From positions 1 through 64,000 of the forward strand of contig RHGM01000005.1 in the NCBI GenBank assembly GCA_003724185.1: DNA of 64,000 bases, in the 5' to 3' direction. Every line of letters starts with the position of its first letter. The stretch's first letter is position 1. Shown piece by piece: positions 44,582 to 54,705 of the stretch. The position numbers were made by a program, and so were the translations under genes. The stretch is from Porphyrobacter sp. IPPAS B-1204. GTDB taxonomy: Bacteria; Pseudomonadota; Alphaproteobacteria; Sphingomonadales; Sphingomonadaceae. The notes below the pieces were generated by a model that saw only the letters and a list, made by a program, of their open reading frames with translations, had not been told where the DNA came from and ran no database searches.

Positions 44582-45112
44582 ATGCGCTCGCGCCTGTTCC
44601 TGTGGGTGCCGCTCGCCCTGTTCGCCTTCTTTGCGGGGGTTGCGGGCTATATGCTGACGCAGGAGAAGGACGAATTCGTTGAAAGCGCGATGATCGGCCA
44701 GCCCTTGCCCGACTTTGCGCTTGCGCCCGCCTATGGCGGGCTGCCGGGCACCTCGAAGGCAGACTTTACAGGTGGCAAGCCCCGCCTGCTCAATATCTGG
44801 GCAAGCTGGTGCCTGCCTTGCATCGCCGAGGCCCCCCAGCTCGAAGCGCTGAAGGCGCAAGGGGTGGAAATTGTCGGCATCGCCATCCGCGACCGGCCCG
44901 AAGCTGTCGCGGGCTTCCTCGCCCGGCATGGCAACCCCTATGCCCGCATCGGCAGCGATCCGATTTCCGAGGTGCAGCTGGCGGTTGGATCATCTGGCGT
45001 GCCGGAGACTTTCGTGATCGATGCGCAGGGGGTGATCCGATACCAGCACATCGGCGACATCCGGCCCGAACACGTGCCGGTGCTGCTGGCCGAACTGGAG
45101 AAGGCCCGATGA
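44582..45112 (+). CDS. ccmG: thiol:disulfide interchange protein CcmG (DsbE)
   Basis: 176 residues. An N-terminal membrane anchor is followed by a thioredoxin fold with WASWCLPCIAEAPQL and a cis-proline in SSGVPETF. It keeps apocytochrome cysteines reduced for heme attachment. The stop overlaps the ccmH start (ATGA). Confidence 0.95.
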   Translation: MRSRLFLWVPLALFAFFAGVAGYMLTQEKDEFVESAMIGQPLPDFALAPAYGGLPGTSKADFTGGKPRLLNIWASWCLPCIAEAPQLEALKAQGVEIVGIAIRDRPEAVAGFLARHGNPYARIGSDPISEVQLAVGSSGVPETFVIDAQGVIRYQHIGDIRPEHVPVLLAELEKAR

Positions 45113-45537
45113 TCCGCGCTGCCATCGCTTTGCTGCTGACGCTGTGTGCGCTCCCCGCGCTGGCGCAAGATTCCATGCCGCCTGCGCCCTTTGCCTATAA
45201 CCAGCTCGACGACCCAAGGCTTGAAGCCGAGGCGACCGCGCTGATGCACACCCTGCGCTGCCTCAAATGCCAATCGCAGAGCATCGCGGATTCCGATGCG
45301 CCGATGGCGGGCGATATGCGCCATCAGGTGCGCAGCCGCATCCTGGCGGGGGAAAGCCCCGACGAAATCCGCCGCTGGCTGATCGCGCGTTATGGCGATT
45401 ATGTCAGCTACGAACCTGAAGTCAGCGCGACCACCTGGCCGCTGTTTGCAGGCCCGCTGTTGTTGCTGCTCGTGGTGGCGGGTGTGCTGCTGCGGCGGTT
45501 GGGCAAACGGCGCAATGATGGAGGGGAAGCGGCATGA
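45109..45537 (+). CDS. ccmH: cytochrome c maturation protein CcmH (Ccl2)
   Basis: 142 residues from ATG at 45109. Signal peptide, then TLRCLKCQSQSIADSDAP, the redox CxxC with the conserved LRC..CQ..SI pattern, and one C-terminal membrane helix. It works with CcmG on the thiols of apocytochrome c. Overlaps ccmI by four bases. Confidence 0.94.
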   Translation: MIRAAIALLLTLCALPALAQDSMPPAPFAYNQLDDPRLEAEATALMHTLRCLKCQSQSIADSDAPMAGDMRHQVRSRILAGESPDEIRRWLIARYGDYVSYEPEVSATTWPLFAGPLLLLLVVAGVLLRRLGKRRNDGGEAA

Positions 45538-46181
45538 TCGACGGCTGGCTGGCGGTCATCGCGCTTGCCCTTGCGGCTTTCGCCTTTGCAGTGCTCGTGC
45601 TCCGGCTTCCGCGCGAGGGGCTGACCATTTTTGGTGCTGTGCTGGTGTTCGGTCTGGCGGGTTATGCATGGCAAGGCTCACCCGGACAGGACTCCGCGCC
45701 CAAGGCGCAGGTTGCCCAAAACGGCAAGCAGGGTGAGGCGATGGTCGAGGGTCGTTCGGCGCTGTTTGATCGCACGCTGCCCCCGCCGAACTATCTTGTT
45801 ACCTCCGACGCCTTTGCCCGCCGCGGCCAGTTTTCAGAGGCTGCCGGACTGCTCCAGCAGGGACTGGCGGAAAATCCGCGTCACACCGAAGGCTGGCTGG
45901 CGCTCGGCCTCGCGTTGGTCGGCCACGCTGATGGTTTCGTCACGCCTGCTGCCGTTCAGGCCTTCGGGCGCGCGCGGATGTCCGATCCGGCCCATCCGGG
46001 GGCAGAGTATTACCTCGGCATGGCCTATCTCCAGAGCGGCGAGATCGTGGCGGCCCGCAATGTCTGGGCAGGACTGGTCGAACGCTCCCCTGAAGATGCG
46101 CCGTGGTATGACGGGCTGAAGGCCGAAGTCGCCCGGCTCGACGACATGATCGCCCGCGCTCCGATGCTGCAGGGGCAGTGA
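45534..46181 (+). CDS. ccmI: TPR protein CcmI/CycH-like
   Basis: 215 residues. Two N-terminal membrane segments, then tetratricopeptide-like helices (YLVTSDAFARRGQFSEAAGLLQQGLAENP and HPGAEYYLGMAYLQSGEIVAARNVW). It holds the C-terminus of apocytochromes for the CcmF/H heme lyase. Last gene of the operon. Confidence 0.87.
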   Translation: MIDGWLAVIALALAAFAFAVLVLRLPREGLTIFGAVLVFGLAGYAWQGSPGQDSAPKAQVAQNGKQGEAMVEGRSALFDRTLPPPNYLVTSDAFARRGQFSEAAGLLQQGLAENPRHTEGWLALGLALVGHADGFVTPAAVQAFGRARMSDPAHPGAEYYLGMAYLQSGEIVAARNVWAGLVERSPEDAPWYDGLKAEVARLDDMIARAPMLQGQ

Positions 46182-46319
46182 CGCATTTGCGTCCCGCGCG
46201 TGTCATGGGTCACGCCTGTGTTGCGGGTGCGAACGGTCGGTGCTAGGCGCGCCGGCTTGCCGACCTGAGTCGTTCAGGCAGGATGGGCAGTACCGCGGGA
46301 TACGGGAAATCCGATTGAA

Positions 46320-48269
46320 ATGAGCAGCACAGCATCACCTGCCACTGCGGTCGCCAACTCCGGTCACGCAATGAGCCATGGACACAAGGCCTCCACCGCC
46401 ACCCTTGCGGTCGGCGCGGTGGGCGTGGTGTTCGGTGACATCGGGACCAGCCCGCTTTACGCTTTCCGCGAAACCTTTGCCTCGCACAACGGCGTGCCGG
46501 GCATCGTCGCCGATGCGGCCCATATTCATGGGGTGCTGAGCCTTGTGTTCTGGTCAATGATGATGGTGGTGACGCTCAAATACGTCTTCACCATCATGCG
46601 CGCCGACAACAAGGGTGAGGGCGGGAGCCTGGCGCTGCTGGCGCTGATCCGCCGTGCGTCCGACAGCGCCAAATGGACCGCGCCGCTGGTGCTGCTTGGT
46701 GTGTTCGCCACGGCCCTGTTTTATGGCGACAGCATGATCACCCCGGCGATCTCGGTGCTTTCGGCGACAGAGGGCCTGCAATACATCGTCCCCGGGTTTG
46801 AACCGTGGATCGTGCCAACGGCTATTGCCATCCTTGTCTGCCTGTTCGCGCTGCAATCACGCGGAACCGAACGGGTCGGCAAGCTGTTCGGGCCGATCAT
46901 GCTGACCTATTTCGGGATGCTGGCGACGCTGGGTGTCATGCACCTCAGCGCCAATCCGGCGATCATCTTGGAAACGATCAATCCGCTCAATGCGTTTAAC
47001 TTTTTCGCGACCGATGGCTTTACCGCCTTCGTCGCGCTCGGCAGTGTCGTGCTGGCGGTTACTGGGGCCGAGGCACTGTATGCCGATATGGGCCATTTCG
47101 GCAGGAAGCCGATCGGCCTGTCGTGGCTGACCTTTGTGTTTCCGGCGCTGATGCTCAACTACATGGGGCAGGGCGCGATGGTGCTGTCGCAGACCTCGCC
47201 AGAGGCAGCGGCGGCGCTGATCAAGGATCCGTTCTTCCTGATGATCCCCGACATGGTGCGTGTGCCGGTCATCATCCTCGCGCTGCTCGCCACCATCATC
47301 GCCAGTCAGGCGGTTATTTCGGGCGCGTTCAGCCTGACCCAGCAGGCGATCCAGTTGGGCTTTATCCCGCGCATGGAAATCCGACACACCAGCGCCTCTG
47401 CCGCAGGACAGATCTACATTCCGGCGATCAACTGGGGCCTGATGGTCATGGTGATCCTGCTGGTGTTGTTCTTCCAGTCTTCGAGCGCTCTTGCCGCCGC
47501 CTATGGCATCGCGGTGACGGGCGCGATGTTCATCGATACGCTGCTGCTGGCGGCCGTGCTGTTCTCGCTGTGGCGCTGGCCGTGGTGGAAGGCGCTACCG
47601 CTCGTTGTGGCCTTCCTGATCGTCGACATCGCCTATTTCGGCGCGAACCTGATCAAGGTGCCGCAGGGCGGGTGGGTGCCGCTGGCGATCGGCTTCTTCA
47701 TCTTCACCTTGCTCACCACTTGGGCGCGCGGGCGCAAGCTGATGCGTGAGCGGATGAGCGAAAGCGCGCTGCCGCTGGAGATTTTCGCCAAGTCGGCCAA
47801 GAATTCGGCCCTCCGGGTACCGGGCACGGCAATTTTCATGGCCTCGACGACGGCAGGGGTTCCCTCGGCGCTGCTCCATAACATCAAGCACAATAAGGTG
47901 CTTCACGAACGGGTGGTGATCCTGACAATCGGCGTGGCCGATGTGCCCTATGTCGATCCCGAAACCCGCTGCGAGATGACCGATCTGGGTGACGGCTTCT
48001 ACCGCGCAGTGCTGCATTACGGCTTCATGGAGGAGACGGACGTGCCGCTGGGCCTCAAGACAATGCAACGCTGCGGCGGCGAGTTCGACATGATGCACAC
48101 CAGCTTCTTCCTGTCGCGCCAGACCCTGATCCCGAGCGATCATCCGGGGATGCCGATCTGGCGCGAGAAGGTGTTTGCCTGGCTGATGCGCAATTCTGCG
48201 AGCGCGATGGACTTTTTCAAGCTGCCCACCAACCGCGTGGTCGAGCTGGGGAGCCAGGTGGAGATTTAG
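46320..48269 (+). CDS. kup: KUP-family potassium uptake transporter
   Basis: 649 residues with twelve membrane segments and a C-terminal cytoplasmic domain. [19 protein letters not shown] is the family's signature near the start, followed by [16 protein letters not shown]. It takes up potassium with protons, especially at low pH or low K+. The 138-base gap before it shows no clear regulatory RNA. Confidence 0.95.
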   Translation: MSSTASPATAVANSGHAMSHGHKASTATLAVGAVGVVFGDIGTSPLYAFRETFASHNGVPGIVADAAHIHGVLSLVFWSMMMVVTLKYVFTIMRADNKGEGGSLALLALIRRASDSAKWTAPLVLLGVFATALFYGDSMITPAISVLSATEGLQYIVPGFEPWIVPTAIAILVCLFALQSRGTERVGKLFGPIMLTYFGMLATLGVMHLSANPAIILETINPLNAFNFFATDGFTAFVALGSVVLAVTGAEALYADMGHFGRKPIGLSWLTFVFPALMLNYMGQGAMVLSQTSPEAAAALIKDPFFLMIPDMVRVPVIILALLATIIASQAVISGAFSLTQQAIQLGFIPRMEIRHTSASAAGQIYIPAINWGLMVMVILLVLFFQSSSALAAAYGIAVTGAMFIDTLLLAAVLFSLWRWPWWKALPLVVAFLIVDIAYFGANLIKVPQGGWVPLAIGFFIFTLLTTWARGRKLMRERMSESALPLEIFAKSAKNSALRVPGTAIFMASTTAGVPSALLHNIKHNKVLHERVVILTIGVADVPYVDPETRCEMTDLGDGFYRAVLHYGFMEETDVPLGLKTMQRCGGEFDMMHTSFFLSRQTLIPSDHPGMPIWREKVFAWLMRNSASAMDFFKLPTNRVVELGSQVEI

Positions 48270-48277
48270 GCTTGCGC

Positions 48278-48748
48278 ATGTGGTCCACCATGCTGCTGTC
48301 AACCGGTCTGCTGGCCGCCGCCTGCGCGCCGGATGATGCAGGTGAACCGCACGCAAGCAACGGAGAAAAGGCGGCCATGACCAATCCGGTGTTTCATTTC
48401 GAAATCCCCGTGACCGACATGGACCGGGCGGTCGCCTTCTACGAGGACGTGTTCGGCCACCCCCTGACCCGCGAGACGGTCGACGGATACGACATGGCGT
48501 TCTTTGCGCGCTCGGCGGACCGTCCGGGCGCGAGCGGTGCGCTTGCGAAGGGCGATGTCTACCGCCCGTCGCATGATGGCCCGGTCATCTATTTCGACGT
48601 TGCCGATATTGATGCCGTCACCGCGCGTGCCAAGGCTCGGGGCGCGCGGGTGCTCTATCCCAAGAAGGACATTGGCGAGGCTGGCTTTGTCGCCGAGATC
48701 GAAGACAGCGAAGGCAACCGAATTGCCTTGTCGCAGGTGAAGCCTTGA
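48278..48748 (+). CDS. glyoxalase/VOC-fold protein, possibly a lipoprotein
   Basis: 156 residues from ATG at 48278. The VOC domain starts at FHFEIPVTDMDRAVAFYEDVF and ends EIEDSEGNRIALSQ, one beta-alpha-beta-beta-beta pair of the vicinal-oxygen-chelate fold. Ahead of it lies a hydrophobic segment with a lipobox-like LLAAAC. If the true start is ATG at 48377 (GGAG nearby), the protein is a 123-residue cytosolic VOC protein instead. Substrate unknown; many relatives act on small metabolites or antibiotics. Confidence 0.75.
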   Translation: MWSTMLLSTGLLAAACAPDDAGEPHASNGEKAAMTNPVFHFEIPVTDMDRAVAFYEDVFGHPLTRETVDGYDMAFFARSADRPGASGALAKGDVYRPSHDGPVIYFDVADIDAVTARAKARGARVLYPKKDIGEAGFVAEIEDSEGNRIALSQVKP

Positions 48749-49399
48749 TCAACTGCCCGTCGGCGGTTCATCCTTGAACGGCTCGTCGCGGTCCTCGAAG
48801 CTCAGGCCGTGCTTCAGCAGCATCGGGATCTGGCTGAAGGTGAACAGGAAGGTCAGCGGCAGGAACACCCACAGCTTGGCCCACAGCCAGCCCTCGAAGT
48901 CCATCTGCGCGCGCAGCACCTCGTTGAGGCCGGCAAGCGCGAGGAAAAACACCCCCCAATTGCGCGACAGCTTCAGCCAGCCCTCGTCGGACAGGCCTTC
49001 GAAAGCGGCTTCGAGCAGGATCTTGAGCAACGCGCGTCCGGCGAAAAACCCGCCGAGCAGCACCACGCCGAACACCGCGTAGATGATCGTCGGCTTCAGT
49101 TGCACGAAGGTTGGATCGCCGAAGAAGATCGTCAGACTGCCAAAGCCGACGATCAACGCGGTTGAAAACCACAGCATCGGCGACACCTTGCCCAGCCGCC
49201 ATTTCGACACCAGCAGCGCGATGATAGCAGCGACCATGAAGGCCCCGGTGCCATAGATGATGGCGCCGAGTTCGCCGGCCGGGCTGGGGTTGTCCGGCGC
49301 GCTCCAGCGATAGACGCCGAGAAACACCAGCAGCGGCCCGTAATCGACCGCGACGCTGATCCAGCTGGAAGCGGCTTTCTTGCCTTCGCTCTCGCTCAT
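48749..49399 (-). CDS. yciB: septation protein A homologue (YciB/IspZ)
   Basis: 216 residues from ATG at 49399. Five or six membrane segments with the family landmarks FVQLKPTIIYAVFGVVLLGG and LSRNWGVFFLALAGLNEVLR. YciB supports inner-membrane integrity and division. Its start overlaps the ftsY stop; the mtaB-ftsY-yciB order is usual here. Confidence 0.92.
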   Translation of the reverse strand: MSESEGKKAASSWISVAVDYGPLLVFLGVYRWSAPDNPSPAGELGAIIYGTGAFMVAAIIALLVSKWRLGKVSPMLWFSTALIVGFGSLTIFFGDPTFVQLKPTIIYAVFGVVLLGGFFAGRALLKILLEAAFEGLSDEGWLKLSRNWGVFFLALAGLNEVLRAQMDFEGWLWAKLWVFLPLTFLFTFSQIPMLLKHGLSFEDRDEPFKDEPPTGS

Positions 49400-50322
49400 C
49401 ACGCCACCCCGGCAATCACGCGGGCGACCAGATCGGGGTCGAACGGGCGAAGGTCTTCCATCTTCTCTCCCACCCCGATGGCATGGATCGGCAGGCCATA
49501 TTGTTCTGCCGCTGCGACCAGCACGCCGCCCCTCGCGGTGCCATCGAGTTTGGTCATGATCAGGCCGGTGACGCCAGCGACCTCCTTGAACACGTCGATC
49601 TGCGCGAGCGCGTTCTGGCCGTTGGTGGCATCGAGCACCAACACCACATCATGCGGCGCTTCGGGGTTGATACGGCCGAGCACGCGGCGGATTTTCGCCA
49701 GCTCCTCCATCAGTTCCTTCTTGTTTTGCAAGCGCCCGGCGGTGTCGACGATGAGAGCATCGATCCCGGTGTCAGTCGCCTGTTTCACTGCATCGAACAC
49801 GATCGCAGCCGGATCGCCGCCTTCGGGGCCGCGTACGAGATCAACGCCGATGCGGTTCGCCCAGGTTGCCAGCTGGCCGATCGCGGCGGCGCGGAAGGTG
49901 TCGCCCGCGGCCAGCAGCACGCCGTAATCGTCTTCCTGAAACAGGTGGGCAAGCTTGGCGATGGTGGTGGTCTTGCCGCTGCCGTTCACGCCAATCACAA
50001 GGATCACCTGCGGGCGCGGGAAGGCGGTGATTTCAAGCGGTTTGGCCACCGGTCGCAGGATCGCGGCGATTTCCTCGGCGACTGCTTCGCGCAACTCGCG
50101 GGTGGTGATTTCGAGGCCGAACCGCTTGTCGGACAGCTTGGCGCGGATGCGGGCGGCGGCAGACGGGCCAAGGTCTGACAGGATCAGCGCGTCCTCAACC
50201 TCGTCCAAGGTCGCATCGTCAAGCTTCGCCGTCCCGCCGCTGCCGGGCAGGTTGGCAGTCAGGCGCTCCGACGTTTTGGCAAAGCCGCCGAACAGGCGCT
50301 GGGTCCAGCTGGTTTCACTCAT
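49399..50322 (-). CDS. ftsY: signal recognition particle receptor FtsY
   Basis: 307 residues from ATG at 50322. NG domains are complete: GVNGSGKTTTIAKLA, DTFRAAAIGQL, VDTAGRLQNKKELMEEL and TKLDGTARGG. The acidic A domain of E. coli FtsY is missing, as in most alphaproteobacteria. It docks ribosome-SRP complexes at the membrane. Its start overlaps the end of mtaB. Confidence 0.96.
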   Translation of the reverse strand: MSETSWTQRLFGGFAKTSERLTANLPGSGGTAKLDDATLDEVEDALILSDLGPSAAARIRAKLSDKRFGLEITTRELREAVAEEIAAILRPVAKPLEITAFPRPQVILVIGVNGSGKTTTIAKLAHLFQEDDYGVLLAAGDTFRAAAIGQLATWANRIGVDLVRGPEGGDPAAIVFDAVKQATDTGIDALIVDTAGRLQNKKELMEELAKIRRVLGRINPEAPHDVVLVLDATNGQNALAQIDVFKEVAGVTGLIMTKLDGTARGGVLVAAAEQYGLPIHAIGVGEKMEDLRPFDPDLVARVIAGVA

Positions 50323-51494
50323 AGGAGCAGGCCCTCCCTGACCTCGCGCACGGTTACGTCGATGATGGTGCCTGCCGCCGTGCCGGGAGGCAGGGCAACA
50401 CGGGCATAATTGGGGGCATAGCCCGTGCCATCGCGCTCGGCGAGGACGGGGAGCGTTTCGCCCACAAGCGATTGAAGCCACGCGGCGCGGCGCGCGGCGG
50501 CGTGGGTGCGCAGGTCGGCAGCGCGGGCCTTCACCACCTCGCGCGCCACTTGCGGCATTCGCGCTGCGGGGGTGCCGGGGCGGGGGGAGAAGGGGAAGAC
50601 ATGGGCGTGGACGATGTCCAGTTCATCAATGATGGCGAGGTTCGCTTCGTGGTGGCTTTCGCCCTCGGTCGGGAAGCCGGCGATCAGGTCTGCGCCCACG
50701 GACATGTCCGGGCGCAGCGCCTTCAGCCGCGCAACCAGTTCCACTGCATCGCGCCTCAGGTGGCGGCGCTTCATCCGCTTCAGGATCAGATCGTCCCCGT
50801 GCTGCAAGCTCAGATGGAGGTGAGGCATCACCCGCGGCTCATGCGCCAGCAGGTCAAACAGGTCCGCATCAATCTCGATCCCGTCGACCGAGGACAGGCG
50901 TAGGCGCGTTAATTGATGAAACTCATCCAGGACGGCGCGGACAAGGGTGCCGAGCGTGGGTGAATTTGCAAGATCCTGTCCCCAGCTGGTAAGATCGACA
51001 CCCGTCAGGACAACTTCCTTTGCGCCCGCTGCGCAATGATTTCCCACTTCGTGTAGGACTTCGGCGATAGTCAACGAACGGCTGGCCCCGCGCCCCTGCG
51101 GGATAACGCAGAAGGTGCAGGCGTGGTCGCAGCCGTTCTGCACCGCCACGAAAGCGCGGGTGCGGGCCGGGGCAAGAGGCGGCGCATCGCCGGGCACATT
51201 CCATGCCCGTGGATCAAGTTTGGCCGCGTTGGCCACCAGCCCATCCACCTCGTCCATCGCGCCGATCGCTGCCCGATCAATCTCCGCCGCGCAGCCTGTC
51301 ACCACCAGCCGCGCCGACGGATAATCGCGGCGCGCCCGCCGGATCGCCTTCCGGGTCTGGCTCAGCGCTTCGCCCGTGACCGCGCAGGAATTGACCACCA
51401 CGAGGTTCGCCTCGCCCGCCAGCATCACGCGCATCCGCTCGCTTTCCGCGATGTTCATGCGGCAGCCGAGGCTGATGATCCGAGGCGCGTTCAA
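50319..51494 (-). CDS. mtaB: tRNA-t6A37 methylthiotransferase MtaB
   Basis: 391 residues from a TTG at 51494 that overlaps the dapF stop; GGAG lies 10 bases upstream. The first iron-sulfur cluster cysteines are in SLGCRMN, NSCAVT and VTGCAAE, and the radical-SAM CxxxCxxC is CDHACTFC. A TRAM-like C-terminal domain is present. It adds methylthio to t6A37 in tRNAs. The CAVT and SLGC context favours MtaB over MiaB/RimO. Confidence 0.92.
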   Translation of the reverse strand: MNAPRIISLGCRMNIAESERMRVMLAGEANLVVVNSCAVTGEALSQTRKAIRRARRDYPSARLVVTGCAAEIDRAAIGAMDEVDGLVANAAKLDPRAWNVPGDAPPLAPARTRAFVAVQNGCDHACTFCVIPQGRGASRSLTIAEVLHEVGNHCAAGAKEVVLTGVDLTSWGQDLANSPTLGTLVRAVLDEFHQLTRLRLSSVDGIEIDADLFDLLAHEPRVMPHLHLSLQHGDDLILKRMKRRHLRRDAVELVARLKALRPDMSVGADLIAGFPTEGESHHEANLAIIDELDIVHAHVFPFSPRPGTPAARMPQVAREVVKARAADLRTHAAARRAAWLQSLVGETLPVLAERDGTGYAPNYARVALPPGTAAGTIIDVTVREVREGLLL

Positions 51495-52318
51495 GCGTAA
51501 TCGCTCCAGCGGAAGGTGCCCCGGAAGGATTCCGCCGCAGGGCCGCTCATCAGGATCGTGGCGCCGGGCTCCCACGCAATGACAAGATCGCCGCCGGGCA
51601 GGGTCACGCGCACCGGGCTTTGCACCAGACCGCGCCGGATGGCCGCCACCGCTGTCGCACAGGCCCCTGTCCCGCAGGCCCGCGTCAAACCCGCGCCGCG
51701 TTCCCACACCCGCAATTTGAGGTGATTCGGTCCGGCCAGACTGGCGACATTGACGTTGATGCGGCTTGGAAACAGCGGGTCATGCTCGATCACCGGCCCA
51801 ACCGTTTCGAGCGGCACGGCATCGGCATCGTCAACGAAAAACACCGCGTGGGGATTGCCGACATTGACCGCCATCGGGCTTTCCAATGCGCCATCGTCCG
51901 TGGGCCACCCGACCGGCATCGTGAAGGTGTCCATCGGATAGGCGAGCGGGATTGCATCCCATTCAAACCGCGGCGCACCCATATCGACCCGCGCACCGCC
52001 CTCCAGCGGTTCCAGCGCCACCGGCCCGCCGCCGGTTTCGATCACCGCCGCCTCGCCATGCAGCAGCGCCACTGCGCGGCTGGCATTGCCGCAGGCCTCC
52101 ACCTCGCCGCCATCGCTGTTGAAGATCCGCATCCGGAAGGCCTGCGTCTCACTCGGTTCGAGCAGCACCAGCTGATCAAAACCGATCCCCGTTCGCCGGT
52201 CGCCCAGCGCCCGCGCCACCGCGGGCGTCATCGGCGGCAGCGGCGTTTCGCGCGCGTCGAGCACGACGAAGTCATTGCCCAGTCCGTGCATCTTGATGAA
52301 GGGGATCGCCTGCGTCAC
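51491..52318 (-). CDS. dapF: diaminopimelate epimerase
   Basis: 275 residues from a GTG at 52318 (another GTG at 52336). The two catalytic cysteines are in EACGNASRAV and RACGTGACATAV. It makes meso-diaminopimelate for lysine and peptidoglycan. Overlaps mtaB. Confidence 0.95.
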   Translation of the reverse strand: MTQAIPFIKMHGLGNDFVVLDARETPLPPMTPAVARALGDRRTGIGFDQLVLLEPSETQAFRMRIFNSDGGEVEACGNASRAVALLHGEAAVIETGGGPVALEPLEGGARVDMGAPRFEWDAIPLAYPMDTFTMPVGWPTDDGALESPMAVNVGNPHAVFFVDDADAVPLETVGPVIEHDPLFPSRINVNVASLAGPNHLKLRVWERGAGLTRACGTGACATAVAAIRRGLVQSPVRVTLPGGDLVIAWEPGATILMSGPAAESFRGTFRWSDYA

Positions 52319-52384
52319 AGCAGCGCATCTATGCACCGCAGGCTTGCGCGTCCAGTCCTGCTCGCAGGCGGACCAGTGCCGGGA

Positions 52385-54049
52385 TCAGGGGCGGGCGATA
52401 CGGTAGAGGTTCGGGCCGCCGTCGGTGCCGGTGCTGGGCTGGAGCGGATTGTCAGTGCGCTGCGTGCCGGTCAGCATGCCTGCTGCCTTCAGCCGAGTAC
52501 GCACGGCTTCCGCATCTTCGGGCTGTCCGTAGAAGTAACCCTGCGCCTTAAGCCGCCCCATCGCCTTCAGCGCGTTGAGGATTTCCTCATCCTCCACGCC
52601 TTCGGCCGTCAGCGGCAGATCAAGCCCGCGCCCGAGCGAGACGATCGCTTCCACGATCCGGGAACGGTTGCCCGGCTCGCGCAGTTCGCTCACGAAGCTG
52701 CGGTCGATCTTGATCCGGTCGAAAGGCAGGTTGCGCAGCTGTTCAAAGCTGGAATAGCCGGTGCCGAAATCATCAAGGCTGATCTGCACGCCCTGGTTGC
52801 GCAAAGACATGACCATCGAACGCACCAGCCCGATATTTTCGTGCAGGCAGCTTTCGGTGATTTCGATTTCCAGCCGCTGCGGCGGAAAGCCTGCCGCTAC
52901 CAGCTTCTTCAGCAGGCGCTGGGCAAACCACGGGTCGCGCAGCTGCACCGGGGAGATGTTGATCGACAGCGTCAGGCTGTCATCCCACTCGCGCGCGTCG
53001 CGGAAGGCCTGTTCCATCAGGCGTTCGGACAATTCGTTGATGAGGCCGATTTCTTCGGCAATCGGCACGAATATGTCTGGGCTGATGAGGCCCAGCTTGG
53101 GGGAGCGCCAGCGGGCGAGCATCTCGAAGCCGACCAGCGCGCCGGTGTCGAGATCGACCTGCTGTTCATAGAACGGCACGAATTCGCCGCGAGCAAGGCC
53201 GCGGCGGATCCCGGTTTCGAGCTGGTTGCGGAAGCGCATTTCGCTTTCCATGCTCGGTTCGAACCAGAAATAGCGGTTCCGGCCCTGTTTCTTGGCGTGA
53301 TACAGCGCCATGTCCGCGCGGCTCATCAGGGTGCCGGCATCGACCACCAGACCAATGGTGCCATCGGCATCGTGATCAGCGGCCAGCCCGATCGACAAGG
53401 TCAGTTCCACCGTCACTTCGGGCAGGCGGAAGGGTTGGGCCAGACTTTCGAACAGGCGGATGACCAGATCATCGACCCGGTCGTCATGCCCGGCCGGGTA
53501 GGGCATGACGAAAGCGAATTCATCGCCGCCCAGCCGAGCAAGCCGCGCCTCGCGCGGGAGCAGGGCGCGCACGCGTTCGCACATCATCACCAGCACCGCA
53601 TCGCCGACGGGGTGGCCGTGCATGTCATTGATCTGCTTGAAATTGTCGAGATCCATCATGCAATAGGCCACGGCCTCGCCCCGCATTGCGGCGCGGGCGC
53701 GCAGGTCTTCGGTGGCTTCGTGCATGCTGCGCCGGTTAAGGCATTCGGTCAGCGGATCGGTGGCTGCCAGCAGCCGGGCGCGGGCTTCGGCGCGGCGGCG
53801 TTCGGCGATTTCACGGGTCAGTTCGCGGTAACGGCGCCAGCCGAAGATCATCAGCGCGATGTTCAGCAGCAGCGCGTTGACCAGCAGCACATCGGGGCTT
53901 GCGCCATTGCCCACCAGCGAATCCATCACCTTGGGCAGCACTGATCCACCGGTACCGACCAGCATGATGATCGCGGCCACCGCAATGCCCAGCGCGATGA
54001 TGTCGCGCTCGGCTGATTGCAGCGGATTGTCTGGCTCGTGATCTTTCAA
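52385..54049 (-). CDS. GGDEF-EAL cyclic-di-GMP enzyme with EML motif
   Basis: 554 residues; TTG at 54049 is the likely start because the N-terminal membrane pair (IIALGIAVAAIIMLVGTGG and ALLLNIALMIFGW) must be included. The diguanylate cyclase domain has RLGGDEFAF. The phosphodiesterase domain has FEMLARW in place of EAL, but the other catalytic motifs (NISP, IEITES, DDFGTGYSS, KIDRSF) are intact. No sensory domain is visible beyond the membrane helices. It should make and/or break cyclic-di-GMP; which activity dominates is not predictable. Confidence 0.92.
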   Translation of the reverse strand: MKDHEPDNPLQSAERDIIALGIAVAAIIMLVGTGGSVLPKVMDSLVGNGASPDVLLVNALLLNIALMIFGWRRYRELTREIAERRRAEARARLLAATDPLTECLNRRSMHEATEDLRARAAMRGEAVAYCMMDLDNFKQINDMHGHPVGDAVLVMMCERVRALLPREARLARLGGDEFAFVMPYPAGHDDRVDDLVIRLFESLAQPFRLPEVTVELTLSIGLAADHDADGTIGLVVDAGTLMSRADMALYHAKKQGRNRYFWFEPSMESEMRFRNQLETGIRRGLARGEFVPFYEQQVDLDTGALVGFEMLARWRSPKLGLISPDIFVPIAEEIGLINELSERLMEQAFRDAREWDDSLTLSINISPVQLRDPWFAQRLLKKLVAAGFPPQRLEIEITESCLHENIGLVRSMVMSLRNQGVQISLDDFGTGYSSFEQLRNLPFDRIKIDRSFVSELREPGNRSRIVEAIVSLGRGLDLPLTAEGVEDEEILNALKAMGRLKAQGYFYGQPEDAEAVRTRLKAAGMLTGTQRTDNPLQPSTGTDGGPNLYRIARP

Positions 54050-54252
54050 AACCGTTGCCTTGTCCGTTTGGCGTCCGTTTGGCGTCCGATGGGCGCAGAT
54101 GGAATGGCAGGCATACCAGATACGCCTTCACGCGATTCATCGCAGAACGCACTAAAGATCGGGTTAATTTCGCGTGTCCGGATCTGGGCTTGGCGAAGGG
54201 GGTGGACGCGGGCTATCGCAGCGCCATCATTGCAAGGGAGCGCGCTGTCAGC

Positions 54253-54660
54253 ATGGCCTATTGGCTGATGAAATCCGAACCGTTCAAATACAGCTGGGAC
54301 GACCTCGTGGCCGAGGGCGAGGGGACGTGGGACGGGGTGCGCAACTATCAGGCGCGCAACAATCTGGCTGCGATGCAAGTGGGGGACGAGGCGTTCTTCT
54401 ACCATTCCCGCGAGGGGCTGGAGGTGGTCGGTATCTGCACTATCAGCGTGGCCGGGATCACCGATCCCACCGATGACACCGGCAAGTGGGCGGCGGTGAA
54501 GGTGAAGCCCAAGGAAAAGTTCGCCCATCCCGTCACGCTGGTGGCGATCAAGGCCGAGCCGCGGCTGGCCGAGATGCAGCTGATCCGCCAGTCGCGCCTG
54601 TCTGTGTGCGGCGTGACGCCGGCCGAATGGCAGGTGATCTGTGCCATGGCGAAGGGGTGA
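54253..54660 (+). CDS. EVE-domain protein
   Basis: 135 residues from ATG at 54253. YWLMKSEPFKYSWDDL and WDGVRNYQARNNL are the EVE fold's start; SRLSVCGVTPAEW the end. EVE domains (PUA-like) bind modified bases and in some systems act against phage DNA or in RNA modification reading. Here it is a lone, conserved housekeeping-type gene between two minus-strand units. Confidence 0.93.
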   Translation: MAYWLMKSEPFKYSWDDLVAEGEGTWDGVRNYQARNNLAAMQVGDEAFFYHSREGLEVVGICTISVAGITDPTDDTGKWAAVKVKPKEKFAHPVTLVAIKAEPRLAEMQLIRQSRLSVCGVTPAEWQVICAMAKG

Positions 54661-54705
54661 TTGCAGCGTCCTGTCCCGGCCTTGGCACTGTTCGTCTCGC
54701 GGGCT

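Noticed and set aside
51620..53944. A 774-residue open frame on the plus strand opposite dapF and the GGDEF-EAL gene
   Set aside because: It mirrors genuine minus-strand genes; GC-rich codon bias keeps antisense frames open. No domain is visible in it.
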